Below are positions 6,951 to 14,923 of a stretch of 25,575 bases of DNA, piece by piece (the first letter of the stretch is position 1; every line of letters begins with the position of its first letter). Source of the DNA: CAIQJJ01 sp964606085 (GTDB lineage: Bacteria > Chloroflexota > Anaerolineae > Anaerolineales > UBA4823); assembly GCA_964606085.1 (NCBI GenBank), contig CAZSFD010000074.1:1-25575 (forward strand), given 5' to 3'. Made by a program: the position numbers and the translations under genes. The notes beneath the pieces were generated by a model. The model was not told the origin of the DNA, did not search any database, and saw nothing but the letters and a program-made list of their open reading frames with translations.

Positions 6951-8265
6951 TCTTCCTCCGTTTATTGGGGCCGATGATGAGCAGCAGCAGCGGGGAAAAC
7001 AGGGCGGCCAGCAGCAAGGCCAGCCAGGGCAGCACGTCGCGCAGCCCGGCGGCCAGTATATTTTCACCAAACAGCATCCCCCGCCATTCGGCCTCTAGTT
7101 GATTGAGCGATTTCCCCAGCACCACTTCAGGCCCGCGCTCGCAGGCCAGGCCATCGGCATAGACTTCGATCAAGGCTTGCATCTTTTGGGCGCCAAACTG
7201 TTCATACAGATAGCGTGTGAAGACTTCGGCCTGCGCGTAGGCCAGAAAGGCGTTGGAAGCCTCCTGCGGGAAACTCTCACACAGGCCAGCCAGCGGCAGG
7301 GTCAGGTCTTGTTCGTGCGCTTTGCGCAAAATGGTGTAGTAATCGGGGTTATTTTCCAATTCGGCCAGCGAGGCCAGGCCCTCGTTGAACCAGGTGGGCA
7401 AGTTTTGGTAGCCGGAGCCAATTTTTTGATAGAGAACGATGTGCATCAGCTCGTGGGGGATGCGCTGGCGCGTCAATTCCAGGCGGTTGGGGCCTGGCGG
7501 CAGGGCGACAACGATCACCCCCAGCCACGGGTCCGCGTGACCGGCCACCCAGCGCACATTGCCCAGGCGCAGCGTAGATTGCATATCCAGGGCGTTTTCG
7601 TAGATGTAGATGTCTATGCTTTCGGTCGGCGCAGCGGCAATCAGACGGTTGATCTTCTCCAGCCCGAGGCGGCTGGTTTCGAGCAGGGTCAAGCCAAAGG
7701 CGGGGTCTTCGTCGTAGCGATGGATGTTCAGCGGGAAGGTTTCCTGGGTGGTCTGCCAGTTGAAGCGATCATCGAAGTAGGCGAACGTGTATTCGGGGCT
7801 GTTGGCTGTGCTGCCATCGGCCAGGCTGATGGCGAACCAGTAGGTCACTTGCGCAAAGGCCGGCGGCCAGGTCTGGCGGGTATCCAGCACGTAGCTGGCG
7901 CGGCTGTCCTCGCTGAGGCTGGCCTGGGCCTGGTAGGTTTCGGGCAGGCCCTCGTAGCGGTAAAACAACATGGCAGATTGGATATCCGCATCGGCCTGGA
8001 TTTGCACGCCGAAAGCAATATCGCCACCAAAGGTAAATTCGACCGGGATTTCTTGAAATTGGACGCTGGCCGCGGCCGCCGGCTGCCACAACCCGCCGCA
8101 CAGCGCCAGCAGGCACAGCATGACTGCCAGGCCACGCGGCCAGATCGTTGATCGAGCGTGCCGAAAGCCGGTCTCGACAGGCTCGGCCAACGCGGCGAAC
8201 GAAGTTCGCCGCTCAACCGTCGGATGAGTTTTGCGAAGCTGTGCAGTGCATACGTTTTTGCTCAT
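6943..8265 (-). CDS. MA-like (gluzincin) zinc metallopeptidase, membrane-anchored
   Basis: A 440-residue exported protein. A hydrophobic signal segment (about residues 46-66) is followed by a beta-rich domain (about 68-165) and then a peptidase domain of the Peptidase_MA type. The zinc motif HELMH is at 271-275 and the third ligand is probably Glu295 in WFNEGLASLAE, the gluzincin pattern. A C-terminal transmembrane helix (about 410-430) and the basic end KRRKNA would anchor it with the catalytic part outside. The ATG at 8265 touches the stop of the AEC gene (TGAATG). Residues 16-36 translate a copy of the interspersed repeat, including AEPVETG, so the native n-region seems to have been lengthened. 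An internal ATG at 8121 would remove the positive charges before the hydrophobic segment and has no ribosome site. Confidence 0.82.
   Translation of the reverse strand: MSKNVCTAQLRKTHPTVERRTSFAALAEPVETGFRHARSTIWPRGLAVMLCLLALCGGLWQPAAAASVQFQEIPVEFTFGGDIAFGVQIQADADIQSAMLFYRYEGLPETYQAQASLSEDSRASYVLDTRQTWPPAFAQVTYWFAISLADGSTANSPEYTFAYFDDRFNWQTTQETFPLNIHRYDEDPAFGLTLLETSRLGLEKINRLIAAAPTESIDIYIYENALDMQSTLRLGNVRWVAGHADPWLGVIVVALPPGPNRLELTRQRIPHELMHIVLYQKIGSGYQNLPTWFNEGLASLAELENNPDYYTILRKAHEQDLTLPLAGLCESFPQEASNAFLAYAQAEVFTRYLYEQFGAQKMQALIEVYADGLACERGPEVVLGKSLNQLEAEWRGMLFGENILAAGLRDVLPWLALLLAALFSPLLLLIIGPNKRRKNA
8148..8212. repeat. Interspersed repeat plus hairpin inside the peptidase N-terminus
   Basis: GGTCTCGACAGGCTCGG (8170-8186) is a diverged core, preceded by an imperfect inverted partner GAGCGTGCCGAAAGCC (about 8154-8169). 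It is followed by a perfect hairpin with arms GCGGCGAAC (8192-8200) and GTTCGCCGC (8204-8212) and a GAA loop. All lie in frame within the coding sequence of the zinc peptidase. Confidence 0.7.
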
Positions 8266-9177
8266 TCACGCCCCCAATAAGTAGAGCAGCGGTGTCAGCG
8301 TCAGCGGGCTGAGCAGGGTGGTGAAGAAGATGGCTGTGGCAACAAAGGCCGGTTCGACATCATACTCGCTGGAAAGCACCATCGTGATCACCGCCGTGGG
8401 CATGGCCGATTCGGTGATGGCGGTCTGCCGGGCGATGCCGTGCAAACCAAAGAGCGGCACGAGCGCCACGGCGATCAATGGCCCAATCAGCAGGCGGATG
8501 TTTGCTACCACGCCCAGCGCCAGGTTTTGCCCCGTCCAACGCGCCTCTTGAAATTGCAGGCCGAGCAAAATGAGCATGGATGGCACGGCGGCATCGCCCA
8601 ACAGGGTAACGGCCCGGTCAATCGGCAGCGGCAGCGTCCAGCCCATTTGAATGATGACGATGGCCAGCAGCACGGCGTAGGTGGTTGGCACTTTGAGCAG
8701 GTTGCTGAGGGCCTTGCGCGGGCTGGCCGTTCCCATCGAAGCTACCATCACCCCGACGGTGTTGGCGAAGACGAAATTGGTCACGAAATACAGGCTGGCA
8801 TAAGCCACGGCTGTCTCGCCAAAGGCAAACAGGTTGACCGGCACGCCCAGGTTGCTGGTGTTCATCAGCATGGTCGTCAGCACCATGGCGGCCACCAGGC
8901 GGCGCTCGAAGCCCAGCAGCCGCCCGACCAGCCAGGCGATGCCGCCGCTGGCGATGAAGATCGTCAACGCAAAACCCATCATGCGCAGCATATCGCTGGC
9001 CTGAAGCTGGTTGCGCACCAGAATGCTGATCACCAGGCAGGGGTTGAAAACGTAATAGGCGATCACCGAAAAGTTGCGCGGCGGCACTTTCATCCATCGC
9101 CCCACGGCATAGCCAATGCCAGCGATGATGAAGATGGGCAACAGGTTGTTGATAAAAAGTAGGAAAAGTTCAGTCAA
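8266..9177 (-). CDS. AEC family transporter (auxin efflux carrier type)
   Basis: A 303-residue permease with about ten hydrophobic helices, the usual size for the bacterial AEC family, whose members export or import small organic anions such as malate and malonate. Family features are the early FNPCLVISILV helix break and NTSNLGVPVNLFAFG in the middle, where conserved Asn and Pro-Gly residues line the core. The second half has GDAAVPSMLILLGLQF, matching the family's duplicated half. The substrate cannot be inferred. The start is a TTG at 9177; the next ATG would delete the first helix, so TTG is preferred although the ribosome site is weak. The stop abuts the peptidase start. It lies 21 bases behind the HEAT-repeat gene. 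Confidence 0.88.
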   Translation of the reverse strand: MTELFLLFINNLLPIFIIAGIGYAVGRWMKVPPRNFSVIAYYVFNPCLVISILVRNQLQASDMLRMMGFALTIFIASGGIAWLVGRLLGFERRLVAAMVLTTMLMNTSNLGVPVNLFAFGETAVAYASLYFVTNFVFANTVGVMVASMGTASPRKALSNLLKVPTTYAVLLAIVIIQMGWTLPLPIDRAVTLLGDAAVPSMLILLGLQFQEARWTGQNLALGVVANIRLLIGPLIAVALVPLFGLHGIARQTAITESAMPTAVITMVLSSEYDVEPAFVATAIFFTTLLSPLTLTPLLYLLGA

Positions 9178-9198
9178 TGGCTTGCTCGATCCTGCCTG

Positions 9199-10176
9199 TT
9201 AATGCAGAGAATGATCATCATCATCGTCGTCATCATCGAAATCGAATAAGAACATGCTCTCGCCCTCGGTGAACGTCAGATTCTCCAGGGCATCTTCGAT
9301 AAATTCGATTTCATCTTCGTCTTCCACCTGATCGAGCAGGTCTTCGAGCAGGGCGCGTACCTGTTCTCCCCCAATTTGCGAGAGCGCCCATACGGCCGCG
9401 GTGCGCACGCCTTCGTCGTCGTCATCCACCGCCTGGATCAATGACGTGCGGGCTTCTTTCAGGCCCAGTTCGCCGGCGGCGGTGATGGCCTCGGCCCGGA
9501 TCGTGGCGGCGTCGTGATCGAGCATACGCAAGACCTTATCGCTCCAGATTTCGTTAGCCGAACGCCCCATGGCAAACAGCGCCGAAGCCAGCCATTCGCG
9601 CTTGCCCATCTGGTAAGCCTGTTCGATCAAGGGGATGACTTCCTCGCGGCTGGAGTATCCCAGGGATTCGAGCGCCCGGCGGCGCACCAGGGGGGCGTCC
9701 TCGCCGCGCACGAGGTTGAGCAGGCACGCTTCTACTTCCTGTTGGCGGCTTTTCGCCAGTTTTTCCACCTCGCCCTGGTAGACGTAGGTTCCCAGGCCGG
9801 TCGCCAGCGCTGCCCGCACTTCTGAATCGGGATCGCTGCGGATCAGGCGCAGGTATTGGGGAATTTGCTCAGGATTTTCATATTCGTTGAGCATTTGCAC
9901 GGCCAGTTTGCGCACCACGGCTTCATCGTCGCGCAAAGCCACGGCACCCACGGCCTCGAACGACAGCACCAGGTCGTTCGTCGTCAGTTCAGTGAGGTCT
10001 TCGAGCAGGGCCTGACGACGCCAGGCAGGGATTTTCGGCCAGGTTGCGTGCAGGATGGCGCGCTCGTCGTCGGGCAGGTCGCTCAACCGGTTGAGAAAGC
10101 GCGGCGGAAAGGGCTTGTCTCCGTCGAGCAGGGCGGCAATCACGTTATCGAAGGGGATTTTGTTGGAAGGGAGCAT
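9199..10176 (-). CDS. HEAT-repeat protein with poly-aspartate tail
   Basis: A 325-residue all-helical protein. At least five HEAT/PBS-lyase-like repeats are seen between about residues 70 and 285, each with a pattern such as VRRRALESLGY, IRAEAITAAGELG or VRTAAVWALSQIG. Such solenoids bind other proteins. The C-terminus is strongly acidic (VEDEDEIEFIEDALE) and ends in a run of eight Asp before HSLH. No enzyme motif is seen. It begins 12 bases after the rseP stop. The ATG at 10176 has no clear ribosome site; a TTG two codons earlier is possible. Being sandwiched between a site-2 protease and a transporter, it may act as an adaptor, which is inference only. Confidence 0.85.
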   Translation of the reverse strand: MLPSNKIPFDNVIAALLDGDKPFPPRFLNRLSDLPDDERAILHATWPKIPAWRRQALLEDLTELTTNDLVLSFEAVGAVALRDDEAVVRKLAVQMLNEYENPEQIPQYLRLIRSDPDSEVRAALATGLGTYVYQGEVEKLAKSRQQEVEACLLNLVRGEDAPLVRRRALESLGYSSREEVIPLIEQAYQMGKREWLASALFAMGRSANEIWSDKVLRMLDHDAATIRAEAITAAGELGLKEARTSLIQAVDDDDEGVRTAAVWALSQIGGEQVRALLEDLLDQVEDEDEIEFIEDALENLTFTEGESMFLFDFDDDDDDDDHSLH

Positions 10177-10188
10177 AGGCAAGGAAAA

Positions 10189-11259
10189 TCAGGGCATGAC
10201 GGCGGGGCTGATAAAATCGCGCAGGTTGACAAACAACATCAGTGCAATCAAAAGCATCAGGCTGATCCCAATCATCACCGTTTCCACTTTCGGCGGAACG
10301 CGGCGGCGGAAGATCAATTCCGGCAGGGTCAGGACAATCCGCCCGCCATCCAGGGCCGGAATGGGCGCCAGGTTGATCAGGCCCAGCCAGATGGACAGCG
10401 AGCCGAAGAAGTAGAGCGGGTCTATGATGGGTGGCGCTCCTGGAATGGGTGATTCAGAGCGCACCGTGCTGTACACATCGTACATGCCTTTGAAGCCGAC
10501 CACGCGGGCTTCCTCTGGCGAGGCATTCCCGCTGAACAGGCGGCCAAAAACATTGGATAGATTTTGCACATACTGACCGATCATCAGCACGCCGCCTTGC
10601 AGCGCTTCTACCGGCGTCACCGCTACGGTAGGCGTGCCCATGACGATGCCCAACGCACCCTGGTTAGCGGGTGCATGGATGCGTGGCACGGCCACCACGG
10701 TGTAATTCTGCCCGGCGCGTTCGTAGACGATGACGATTTCTTGGCCCAGGTTGGCGTAGATCATGTCATGTACCATCTCGGTGCCGGTGACGGGCAGATC
10801 GTTGAGCGAGAGCAGCAGGTCGCCCTTTTGCAGGCCGGCCTGTTCTGCCGGTGAGCCGGGTGAAATGGCATTGATCGAGACCATGTTGATGCGTTCGGGA
10901 TCGGGCTTGCCCAGCAGGGCAATCACCAGGGCGAACAACAGCACCGCGCTGATCACATTCATCAGCGGCCCGGCGGCATACACCACGATGCGCACCCAGG
11001 GTGCTGAGGCGGCCAGGCCGCCTGCCACTTCGGGGTCATTTTCCCCTTTCGGGCGCACAAAGCCGCCCAGCGGCAGCCAGTTGAGCGTGAACTTCGTGCC
11101 GCCGGCCTCGAACAGCGTCACCGCCCGCGGCGGCAGACCCAGGCCAAATTCTTCCACTTCCACTTTGAGCAACCGGCAGGCCACGAAATGCCCAATTTCA
11201 TGGATGATGATGATCAAAGCGATACCGACCACAAATTCGAGAATTAATTGAACCGTCAT
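10189..11259 (-). CDS. rseP: Site-2 membrane metalloprotease, RseP type
   Basis: A 356-residue intramembrane zinc protease (family M50). The zinc motif HEIGH is at residues 20-24 in the first helix, and the third ligand Asp304 is in NLAPIPALDGGRI in a later helix. One PDZ domain lies between (about 130-195, with GSPAEQAGLQKGDLLLSLND). Four hydrophobic helices are visible. RseP proteases cleave anti-sigma factors and signal-peptide remnants within the membrane. GxxG at PLGGFVRPKG is the usual membrane-associated loop. It is the first gene of a five-gene run, with AAAGG nine bases before the ATG. The frequent neighbours dxr and uppS are absent. A substrate among the local genes is possible: a zinc-type anti-sigma factor is encoded about 8 kb away, though in a separate operon. 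Confidence 0.93.
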   Translation of the reverse strand: MTVQLILEFVVGIALIIIIHEIGHFVACRLLKVEVEEFGLGLPPRAVTLFEAGGTKFTLNWLPLGGFVRPKGENDPEVAGGLAASAPWVRIVVYAAGPLMNVISAVLLFALVIALLGKPDPERINMVSINAISPGSPAEQAGLQKGDLLLSLNDLPVTGTEMVHDMIYANLGQEIVIVYERAGQNYTVVAVPRIHAPANQGALGIVMGTPTVAVTPVEALQGGVLMIGQYVQNLSNVFGRLFSGNASPEEARVVGFKGMYDVYSTVRSESPIPGAPPIIDPLYFFGSLSIWLGLINLAPIPALDGGRIVLTLPELIFRRRVPPKVETVMIGISLMLLIALMLFVNLRDFISPAVMP

Positions 11260-11289
11260 TGCAGATACCTTTCCACTTCAAGCTGACTC

Positions 11290-11295
11290 ATTATA
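11290..11295 (-). promoter_or_regulatory. Candidate -10 box for the rseP unit
   Basis: TATAAT on the minus strand 31 bases before the rseP ATG. No good -35 hexamer is seen at 16-18 bases. Confidence 0.4.
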
Positions 11296-11356
11296 CTTCA
11301 TCCATTTGAACGCAAGTTGAAGGTTGGTTAAAAGTTTTGCAAACCCAAACCGCCTA

Positions 11357-11385
11357 TTTACAGGCTGATAAAGCTATGTTATTGT
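11357..11385 (+). promoter_or_regulatory. Candidate promoter of the LppM-like lipoprotein gene
   Basis: TTTACA (11357-11362), a 17-base spacer and TATTGT (11380-11385). This predicts a leader of about 75 bases. The rest of the 206-base gap between this gene and rseP shows no further structure. Confidence 0.35.
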
Positions 11386-11465
11386 CATCACGAGGCGAAT
11401 TCGTGGGGTACACCCCGGCGCTTTTGCATGGCAAATTTCCCAACCCGATCACAGAAGGAGAAAAA

Positions 11466-12161
11466 ATGAATACAAAACGTTGGCTGACAGCACTCATCGT
11501 ATTGGCTGCGCTGCTTTTGAGCGCCTGCACCATTGACATCACCGTTATGGTCAACCCCGATGGTTCTGGCTCGATGGGGATGACCTATAAAATGACCGCC
11601 GAAGACCTGGAGAGCCTGGAAGGGATGGGCATGGCGAAAGAGACCATCTGCTCCCAAATGGAAGAAGATGGCGAGTTTACCTTTACGCAGGAAACCCACG
11701 GCGATGAAATCTGGTGTGTTGCCACCAAACCGGTTGCCACGTTAGATGCCTTGAAAACAGAAATGGGCGGCGATGGGTTTACCATCAACAAGCTCGAAAT
11801 CTCTGGCGACAAGTTCACCTTCGACGCCGATGCCGATATGAGCAATCAGGAAGGCACCGAAGGCTTCGATCTGGCTATGCTCAAGATTACCTATTCGCTC
11901 ACCGCCCCCGGCAAAGTGACCAGCCATAACGGCGACTCGATCAGCGGTAACACCGTCACCTGGGAACTGCCATTGGGTAGCAGCAAAAACCTGCACATCG
12001 AAAGCCAGGTGGGCGAGTCGAGCGGTTTGGACTTTGGCAGCCTTGGCAGCAGTGACGGTAACGTCCCTTACATCCTGGGCGCGCTGCTGACGTGCTGCTG
12101 CTGTTTGATCGTCATCGTCATCATCGTGGTGGTGGTCGTGTTGGTGATGCGCCGTAAATAG
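11466..12161 (+). CDS. LppM-like lipoprotein (DUF3153 type) with C-terminal membrane anchor
   Basis: A 231-residue exported lipoprotein. The signal peptide ends at LLLSAC with Cys21 as the lipidation site. The body opens with IDITVMVNPDGSGSMGMTY, the beta-strand pattern of LppM/DUF3153 proteins, in which a small beta-rich domain may bind lipids. The C-terminus has a strongly hydrophobic helix (about 205-228) beginning with four consecutive Cys and ending in MRRK. The protein would thus be fixed to the membrane at both ends. AAGGAG five bases before the ATG at 11466 fixes the start; an upstream in-frame ATG at 11337 lacks a ribosome site and gives no signal peptide. It is divergent from rseP and convergent with the aminotransferase. 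Confidence 0.8.
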   Translation: MNTKRWLTALIVLAALLLSACTIDITVMVNPDGSGSMGMTYKMTAEDLESLEGMGMAKETICSQMEEDGEFTFTQETHGDEIWCVATKPVATLDALKTEMGGDGFTINKLEISGDKFTFDADADMSNQEGTEGFDLAMLKITYSLTAPGKVTSHNGDSISGNTVTWELPLGSSKNLHIESQVGESSGLDFGSLGSSDGNVPYILGALLTCCCCLIVIVIIVVVVVLVMRRK

Positions 12162-12186
12162 TGCGCCGAACCCCCATCCGTGTTAA

Positions 12187-12245
12187 AAAAAGACTTCCAA
12201 AGTCGTGCGAGCGGCAGGTTCGCCAGAGACTTCGGAAGTCTTTTT
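12187..12245. terminator. Bidirectional terminator between convergent genes
   Basis: AAAAAGACTTCC (12187-12198) pairs exactly with GGAAGTCTTTTT (12234-12245). Inside, AAGTC (12200) pairs with GACTT (12228) and GCGA with TCGC. The RNA of the plus strand ends in a U tract, and that of the minus strand likewise. It lies between the LppM-like gene and the aminotransferase. Confidence 0.85.
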
Positions 12246-12266
12246 CGTGTGCTGCCCTTCAGCCAA

Positions 12267-13481
12267 TTAGGCGATCACCTGCCCCAGAACCTTGCCTAAC
12301 CGCGCAATGCCCTCGCGAATCTGCTCTGGCGAGGCGTTGGAGAAATTCAGGCGCATGGTGTTTTGGCCGCGGCCATCGGGGTGGAAGGGGGCGCCCGGCA
12401 CGAAGGCCACCTTTTCGGCCACGGCACGCTGCAATACCTGGGTGGTATCCACGCCGGCGGGGGCCATCGCCCACAGGAACAGTCCGCCCTGGGGTTGGGT
12501 CCAATCCATGGGGTGGGGGAAGCAGCTATCGAGGGCGGCCAGCATCAGGTCGCGGCGCTCTTTGTACACGTTGCGGATGACGTGAATGTGCCGGTCGAGG
12601 AAGCCGCCGTGGCCCACCTCGTAGGTCACCATCTGGTTGAAGGTGGGCGTGTGCAGGTCAGCGCCCTGCTTGGCCTGCACCAGTTTGCGGATCACGGCGG
12701 TGGGGGCTGTTACCCACGCCTGGCGCAAACCGGGTGCCAGCGTCTTCGAGAAGGTGCTGAGGTAAATCACGTTTCCTTCTCCGCTGCCCATTTTGCGCAT
12801 CTCGCCATCCAGCGTCAGCAGCGAAGGCAGGTGTTCGCCTTCGTAGCGCAGTTGGCCGTAGGGATCGTCTTCGATGATGGGGATGCCGTAGCGGTCGGCC
12901 AGTTCTACCAGCTTTTTGCGGCGTTCGAGCGTGAGCGTCACGCCCAGCGGGTTGTGGAAGTTGGGGATGGCGTAGATCAGCTTGGGGCGTTTTTGCAGGG
13001 CTTCTTCGAGCGCCTCGACCACCATGCCGTTTTTGTCGGTTGGCACGGTGAGATATGCGGCCCCGTAGGGCGTCCAGGCTTGCAGCGCACCGAGGTAGGT
13101 GGGCGATTCGACGAGCAAAAAATCGCCGGGATCAATCAAAATTTTGCCGAGCAGGTCGAGCGCCTGCTGCGAGCCAGAGGTGATCAGCACATTCTCAATC
13201 GTCACGTTCAGCCCCGAACGGTTGGTGAAGCGGCAGATCATCTCGCGCAGCGGCACGTAGCCCTCGGTCACGCTGTATTGCAGCGCCTGCGGGCCGTGGT
13301 CGCGCAGCACACGCTGGCAGGCCTCGGCAAACGCCTCGACCGGGAACACTTCGGGCGCGGGCAGGCCGCCAGCGAACGAGATCACGTCGGGCTGCGAGGT
13401 GAGCTTGAGAATTTCGCGGATGGCCGAACTGGTCATCTTTTGGGTACGCCGGGCGTAGATTTGATCCCACGAGGCAGTCAT
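12267..13481 (-). CDS. PLP-dependent aminotransferase, class I/II (LysN/2-aminoadipate transaminase type)
   Basis: A 404-residue fold-type I aminotransferase close to the LysN/AroT group, which transfers amino groups between 2-aminoadipate, aromatic or branched amino acids and 2-oxoglutarate. The PLP lysine is Lys246 in STFSKTLAPGLRQAW; the pyridine-nitrogen Asp205 is in IIEDDPYG; Asn177 is in PNFHNPLG. The N-terminal ISFAGGLPAPEVFP is typical of this branch and of the C-terminal domain of MocR regulators, but there is no DNA-binding domain here. The start at 13481 has AAGGAG six bases upstream; the frame runs open to 13799, but that extension overlaps the intergenic region and the next gene. 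Substrate cannot be fixed from sequence alone. Confidence 0.92.
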   Translation of the reverse strand: MTASWDQIYARRTQKMTSSAIREILKLTSQPDVISFAGGLPAPEVFPVEAFAEACQRVLRDHGPQALQYSVTEGYVPLREMICRFTNRSGLNVTIENVLITSGSQQALDLLGKILIDPGDFLLVESPTYLGALQAWTPYGAAYLTVPTDKNGMVVEALEEALQKRPKLIYAIPNFHNPLGVTLTLERRKKLVELADRYGIPIIEDDPYGQLRYEGEHLPSLLTLDGEMRKMGSGEGNVIYLSTFSKTLAPGLRQAWVTAPTAVIRKLVQAKQGADLHTPTFNQMVTYEVGHGGFLDRHIHVIRNVYKERRDLMLAALDSCFPHPMDWTQPQGGLFLWAMAPAGVDTTQVLQRAVAEKVAFVPGAPFHPDGRGQNTMRLNFSNASPEQIREGIARLGKVLGQVIA

Positions 13482-13615
13482 ACACAACTCCTTAGAATGG
13501 TAGAAATGATCGGATTTTCCCCAAACTATTCCGGTGCAGGTAATTTTACTACTGCCTGGCTGTGGCGCAGGTGCAACGCGCTGGGTACCCCGGTGTGTTG
13601 CACATTGCAGCTCCG
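13482..13615 (-). other. Intergenic region with imperfect inverted repeat
   Basis: This 134-base gap separates the DUF1501 gene from the aminotransferase. GTGCAAC (13571-13577) pairs with GTTGCAC (13597-13603) around a GGGTACCC palindrome (13583-13590). No T tract follows, so it is a poor intrinsic terminator; an operator or a mere structure is possible. The ribosome site of the aminotransferase gene is at its left end. Confidence 0.4.
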
Positions 13616-14821
13616 TTATTGTTTGCCCGTTCCTTCGCCAAAAATGGCGGGATCGACCCACCGATGACCCGGAAAAACCTGATCGAGCGCCGGGTTGTTC
13701 AGGCGCTTCTGTAAAATTTCCCCCAATACATTGCGATAATCCGTCGTCACGGCCAGGTCGCCGGGACTGACCAATTGGCCCTCGGCCAGGCCGGGCCACA
13801 CGCCATGCACCTGGCCGCCGCGCACATGGCCGCCCAGCACCATCATCATGCTGCCGTGGCCGTGATCGCTGCCCAGCGATCCATTTTCCGCCACCCGCCG
13901 CCCAAATTCAGACATGGTGACCACCGTTAGCCGATTCAGGTGGTCGGCCATTTCGGCGTGAAAGGCGGCCAGGCCCTGTGCAAGGTCGGCGATCAGTCCC
14001 GGCTGGATGGCGGCTTGGGCAAAGTGCGTATCCCATCCGCCCAGGTCAATGGCGGCTACTTCGAGGCCCACCTCGGCGCGGATCAGCGTGGCGGTTTGAT
14101 GCAGGGCGAGGCCGAAATCGGTGTTGGGGTAGGCGTTCGGCGAGTGGGGGGGCGCCGGGTCGAGTTTTTGCAAAATATCGAGCATGCGCAGGGTTTCTTG
14201 GCCGGGGAGGTCGTTGGCGTAGAGGGCCTCGAGGACGGCGCGGATATGGGCGATGGCAGGCGCGTCACTGCCGAGGTGGAAATCGGCTATCGAGCGCAGC
14301 GCCGTAACCGGGATGGCGCCGCTCAGGCTGCGCTGCGGCATACTGCCCAGGCCAACGGCACGCAGGGGCGAGGCATTGCCGGTATCGAGCGAGGCCAGGT
14401 GGCGGCCAATCCAACCGGATGCGGGGCCGCGTTCGTCATCTACACCGCGTTCCATCAGTTCCATCGCCTTGAAGTGACTGCGCGACTGATCTGGCGCACC
14501 GCAGGCATGGATGATGGCGAGGTGACCACTTTGCCAGCTTGCGAGCAGTGGCCGCATAGCCGGGTGCAGGCCGAAGAAGCCGTCGAGATCGAGGGTGCGG
14601 TCAGCGGGGTTGGCGCGGCTGTCATCGGGGCGGGGGATGCCCAGGCTGGGGCGCAGGCGGTAGTAGGCGTCCTCGCCGTGGGGGATGACCATATTGAGCA
14701 CATCGGCCGCGCCGCGCAGGAAGATGACCAGCAGTGCATCGCCGCGCGGGGCGGTGTGGGCGGGGGCAAAGGCCAGGCGAGGCAGCCAGGGCAGGGATTG
14801 GGAAACGGTCAGGGATGTCAT
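13616..14821 (-). CDS. DUF1501 domain protein
   Basis: A 401-residue DUF1501 protein, a family related to the alkaline phosphatase/sulfatase fold and usually exported by the Tat route. Family marks are LLVIFLRGAADVLNMVIPHG near the N-terminus, GGWDTH in the middle, VVTMSEFGRR, and DHGHGSMMMVLGG. These hold the likely metal-binding Asp and His residues. No twin-arginine or other signal peptide is visible in front of the domain, which is unusual. It follows the DUF1800 gene by about 100 bases in the typical order of this pair. The ATG at 14821 and a GTG at 14827 are both possible; neither has a strong ribosome site. Function is unknown; such pairs are abundant in Planctomycetes, Bacteroidota and Chloroflexota. 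Confidence 0.87.
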   Translation of the reverse strand: MTSLTVSQSLPWLPRLAFAPAHTAPRGDALLVIFLRGAADVLNMVIPHGEDAYYRLRPSLGIPRPDDSRANPADRTLDLDGFFGLHPAMRPLLASWQSGHLAIIHACGAPDQSRSHFKAMELMERGVDDERGPASGWIGRHLASLDTGNASPLRAVGLGSMPQRSLSGAIPVTALRSIADFHLGSDAPAIAHIRAVLEALYANDLPGQETLRMLDILQKLDPAPPHSPNAYPNTDFGLALHQTATLIRAEVGLEVAAIDLGGWDTHFAQAAIQPGLIADLAQGLAAFHAEMADHLNRLTVVTMSEFGRRVAENGSLGSDHGHGSMMMVLGGHVRGGQVHGVWPGLAEGQLVSPGDLAVTTDYRNVLGEILQKRLNNPALDQVFPGHRWVDPAIFGEGTGKQ

Positions 14822-14923
14822 AGACACGGGTTACTACCATCCACAACGCAGCTTACAACTGCAAGAAAAAGCCTACTGCAAAGGAATAAAGGGGCAAAGT
14901 GGCAAAGGAAACACAACGCGAGT

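Noticed and set aside
9208..9245. Trinucleotide CAT/CGT run as a microsatellite
   Set aside because: It is simply the coding sequence of the Asp tail of the HEAT-repeat protein; length variation cannot be judged from one sequence.
10083..10097. Palindrome CTCAACCGGTTGAG as a repeat copy
   Set aside because: Only part of the repeat core is present and it encodes normal HEAT-protein residues, so chance is likely.
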